Below are positions 62,292-64,000 of a stretch of DNA of 64,000 bases, piece by piece. Source of the stretch: Hungatella sp. UBA5385. GTDB lineage: Bacteria > Bacillota > Clostridia > Lachnospirales > Lachnospiraceae. The first letter of the stretch is position 1. The number at the start of each line of letters is the position of its first letter. Where the stretch lies: positions 359,338 to 423,337 of the forward strand of contig DHOR01000040.1 of the NCBI GenBank assembly GCA_002409995.1, read 5' to 3'. The translations under genes were made by a program, and so were the position numbers. Under the pieces are notes generated by a model, which saw nothing but the letters and a program-made list of their open reading frames with translations, was not told where the DNA came from and did not search any database.

Positions 62292-62320
62292 AAAGCCATC
62301 CAATTTGGATGGCTTTTTTT
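62292..62320 (+). terminator. Intrinsic terminator of the cold shock gene
   Basis: AAAGCCATCCAA pairs with TTGGATGGCTTT with almost no loop, followed by seven T. The next 90 bp (62330-62419) hold a repeated GGTGGTATTAGCTG (about 62343 and 62371) and no gene. Confidence 0.92.
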
Positions 62321-62419
62321 GCGTCTGTTATTTGTTATTGACTGGTGGTATTAGCTGTTGGTACCAGCTTGGTGGTATTAGCTGGTTGCTAATATTAGCC
62401 GGCAGCTTACCTGACAGCC

Positions 62420-63319
62420 TTAACTGGAAGCTTTAACTAACAGTTCTTTCATATCTTCCACTGTGAATTCATAATCTTTGTTACAGAAATGGCAATTTAC
62501 TTCTATTGGTTTGCCATCATCAATCATTTCCTGAAGTTCTTCTTTACCAACGCTGATAAGAGCCTTCTCCACTTTGTCCTTAGTACAGTTGCAGTAGAAT
62601 CTGGTTGGTACCTTCTCCATTATCTCAAGACCAAAATCACCTAAGATATATTCCAGAATCATTTCCGGAGTTTTCCCTTCATCTAACAGGGCTGTTATTG
62701 ATGTGATCTCATTGAGCTTCTTCTCCAGCTTATCAATCATTTCATCTTCTGCCCCTGGCAAAAGCTGAATAATAAATCCGCCAGCCTGTTTTACAGTGTT
62801 ATTTTTATTCATTAAAACACCTAAAGCCACAGATGATGGTGTCTGCTCTGAGGTTGCGTAATAATAAGTTAAATCCTCTGCAATCTCTCCGCCTACCAAA
62901 ATGGTCTGTCCAACGTATGGCTCTTTTAAACCAACATCCTGAATGACGCTTAATACGCCCTCTCCCACAGCTCCGCCTACATCTAATTTTCCCTGGGCAT
63001 TGGGTGGCAGCATAACATCTGGCTGGAACACATAGCCTTTTACATCACCTCTGGAATCGGCAGTTACAGTTAATCCTTCAATAGGACCGCTGCTCTGAAT
63101 CTTAATGGTGAGAAGATCATCCTCTCCCTTCATCATAATTCCCATCATACTTCCGGCAGTTAACAGCCTTCCAAGAGCTGCTGTTGCCACAGGGCTTGTA
63201 TTATGAGCGGCTCTTGCTTCTTCCACCATATTTCTGGTTGTGGCAGCAAAAGCTCTGATCTGATGATCTCCTGCTGTTGCCCTTACAATATAATCATCTG
63301 TTTTATTAATATTTTCCAC
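62420..63319 (-). CDS. hslO: Hsp33 redox-regulated chaperone
   Basis: A 299-residue holdase switched on by oxidation. The N-terminal domain carries ATTRNMVEEARAAHNTSPVA, and the C-terminal zinc switch has CxC (FYCNCTKD) and CxxC (VNCHFCNKDY) spaced as in the family. In an anaerobe it would guard against oxygen or hypochlorous stress. The start is GTG at 63319, 2 bp after the methyltransferase stop codon; the AGGTGG site overlaps that gene's end, so the two are translationally coupled. Confidence 0.96.
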   Translation of the reverse strand: MENINKTDDYIVRATAGDHQIRAFAATTRNMVEEARAAHNTSPVATAALGRLLTAGSMMGIMMKGEDDLLTIKIQSSGPIEGLTVTADSRGDVKGYVFQPDVMLPPNAQGKLDVGGAVGEGVLSVIQDVGLKEPYVGQTILVGGEIAEDLTYYYATSEQTPSSVALGVLMNKNNTVKQAGGFIIQLLPGAEDEMIDKLEKKLNEITSITALLDEGKTPEMILEYILGDFGLEIMEKVPTRFYCNCTKDKVEKALISVGKEELQEMIDDGKPIEVNCHFCNKDYEFTVEDMKELLVKASS

Positions 63320-63321
63320 GT

Positions 63322-64000
63322 TTATTCCACCTTTCCGCGTTCTCTTGCTATGATATAGATACGTTCACTATCTTCCCTTACCGGTTCCTTGGTAAATGCA
63401 TCATAAGCAGTAACAAATTCCAGCCCTGCTTCAGCAAGACTTTTTAATACAGTTTCAAATTCATATGCTTTCTGGTAATGGGTCTCTACGTATTTACGGT
63501 ACATATCTTCCTCTTCCCTGATAAACAGGGCAAGGTCGTATTCATTGATCATAGCTTCTCTATCATAATAGTTTTCCCAGATAAAGCTGCTTTCTTCCCT
63601 GTCCTCTGCAATCGTAGAATCTCCCATGATTTCTTCATATTTATATATGGTGTTCAAATCAAAAATAAAAATTCCGCCTGGGTCCAGATAATTATTCACT
63701 AGACGAAATACTTCTGTCAAATCTTCATATTCCAGAATATAATTCATGCAGTCACAGATGCTGATCACTGCCTTTACAGTGCCATAAAGTTCAAATTCCC
63801 GCATATCCTGCAGAAGATACAGAATGTCAGAACCTGACTGGCTTCGTTTATCCATGGCAATCTGAAGCATATCTTCTGAATTGTCCACGCCAATCATATC
63901 ATAGCCCTGTTTCGCCAAAAGCTCTGTCAGACTTCCTGTCCCACAGCCAAGGTCCAGAATCAGGCCATCTTCAATTCCATACTCTTTTAAAAGAGTATGG
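63322..64000 (-). CDS. Class I SAM-dependent methyltransferase, 5' end outside the window
   Basis: The frame enters from the right edge with YGIEDGLILDLGCGTGSLTE (motif I, the SAM-binding glycine loop), continues with the acidic loop MIGVDNSEDMLQIA, then YLLQDMREFEL and AVISICDCMNYI. These mark a class I methyltransferase of the Methyltransf_25/Cj0419-like kind; the substrate is unknown. At least 225 codons are present and probably only a short N-terminal part is missing. It directly precedes hslO. Confidence 0.9.
   Translation of the reverse strand, partial: HTLLKEYGIEDGLILDLGCGTGSLTELLAKQGYDMIGVDNSEDMLQIAMDKRSQSGSDILYLLQDMREFELYGTVKAVISICDCMNYILEYEDLTEVFRLVNNYLDPGGIFIFDLNTIYKYEEIMGDSTIAEDREESSFIWENYYDREAMINEYDLALFIREEEDMYRKYVETHYQKAYEFETVLKSLAEAGLEFVTAYDAFTKEPVREDSERIYIIARERGKVE

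Noticed and set aside
1..64000. CRISPR array, prophage or intact insertion sequence
   Set aside because: No regularly spaced repeats, no cas, integrase, phage structural or complete transposase frames were seen anywhere.

Overview
The window reads as a stretch of core chromosome from a Gram-positive, low-to-mid GC Clostridium-class bacterium, most likely a spore-forming member of the Lachnospiraceae. The grounds are strong AGGAGG-type ribosome binding sites, sigma-A promoters of the TTGACA/TATAAT type, sporulation-linked proteins (a SpoIID-type lytic transglycosylase, a Csp-like subtilase, a SleB-type cell wall hydrolase), a T-box leader on pheST, a Clostridia-type 6S RNA, and gene orders (secG-rnr-smpB; ruvA-ruvB-zapA-U32 peptidase) usual in this family. 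The species cannot be named from the sequence. Nearly all genes lie on the minus strand. There are no rRNA or tRNA genes, no CRISPR array and no intact insertion sequence.

Layout: 1-974, the start of gcvT, cut by the window edge. 1087-9724, AraC regulator, FIST-GGDEF diguanylate cyclase, Csp-like subtilase, SpoIID protein, AI-2E family permease. 9793-10058, a complete 6S RNA gene with promoter and terminator. 10104-15691, two GNAT acetyltransferases, a HAD phosphatase, a cytoplasmic pectinesterase, a YhcH-family protein, a SleB-type hydrolase and YbaK. 15745-20519, branched-chain amino acid block: leuCD, a divergent LysR gene, ilvC and ilvN. 20761-24196, a YczE-like membrane protein and a coupled pair: a phosphoesterase and an unusual ParB-like/BMP fusion. 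24361-27434, secG-rnr-smpB. 27497-32812, an enolase paralogue that has lost catalytic residues, then pheST behind a T-box. 32862-37397, an ABC exporter pair, the wreck of an AbiEi-type antitoxin gene and a small secreted protein. 37485-48961, pckA, a second (heterodimeric, half-degenerate) ABC exporter pair with a divergent LysR regulator, an MFS permease, an SPL-type radical SAM protein, DUF2812 and BrkB-like membrane proteins, and cysK. 49011-59878, M32 carboxypeptidase, a 5'-3' exonuclease, a Nudix hydrolase, a SEDS/penicillin-binding protein pair, U32 peptidase, zapA and ruvAB. 60036-64000, an RNase H-fold exonuclease, a DUF5662 protein, a cold shock protein, Hsp33 and a methyltransferase cut by the window edge.

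The items most worth a second look are: (i) four near-identical copies of a 45-53 nt perfect palindrome carrying GGTTCGACCC, placed at gene ends and once between the pheS T-box terminator and pheS, with one compensated base-pair change; (ii) an enolase-fold gene with Mg ligands kept but the catalytic acid/base residues replaced; (iii) a 35-bp palindrome that encodes two exactly overlapping divergent promoters; (iv) a perfect sigma-A promoter firing antisense toward leuDC; (v) a structured RNA-like element between ilvN and ilvC; and (vi) a signal-less BMP protein fused to a ParB-like segment. No large unknown multi-gene system was recognised.
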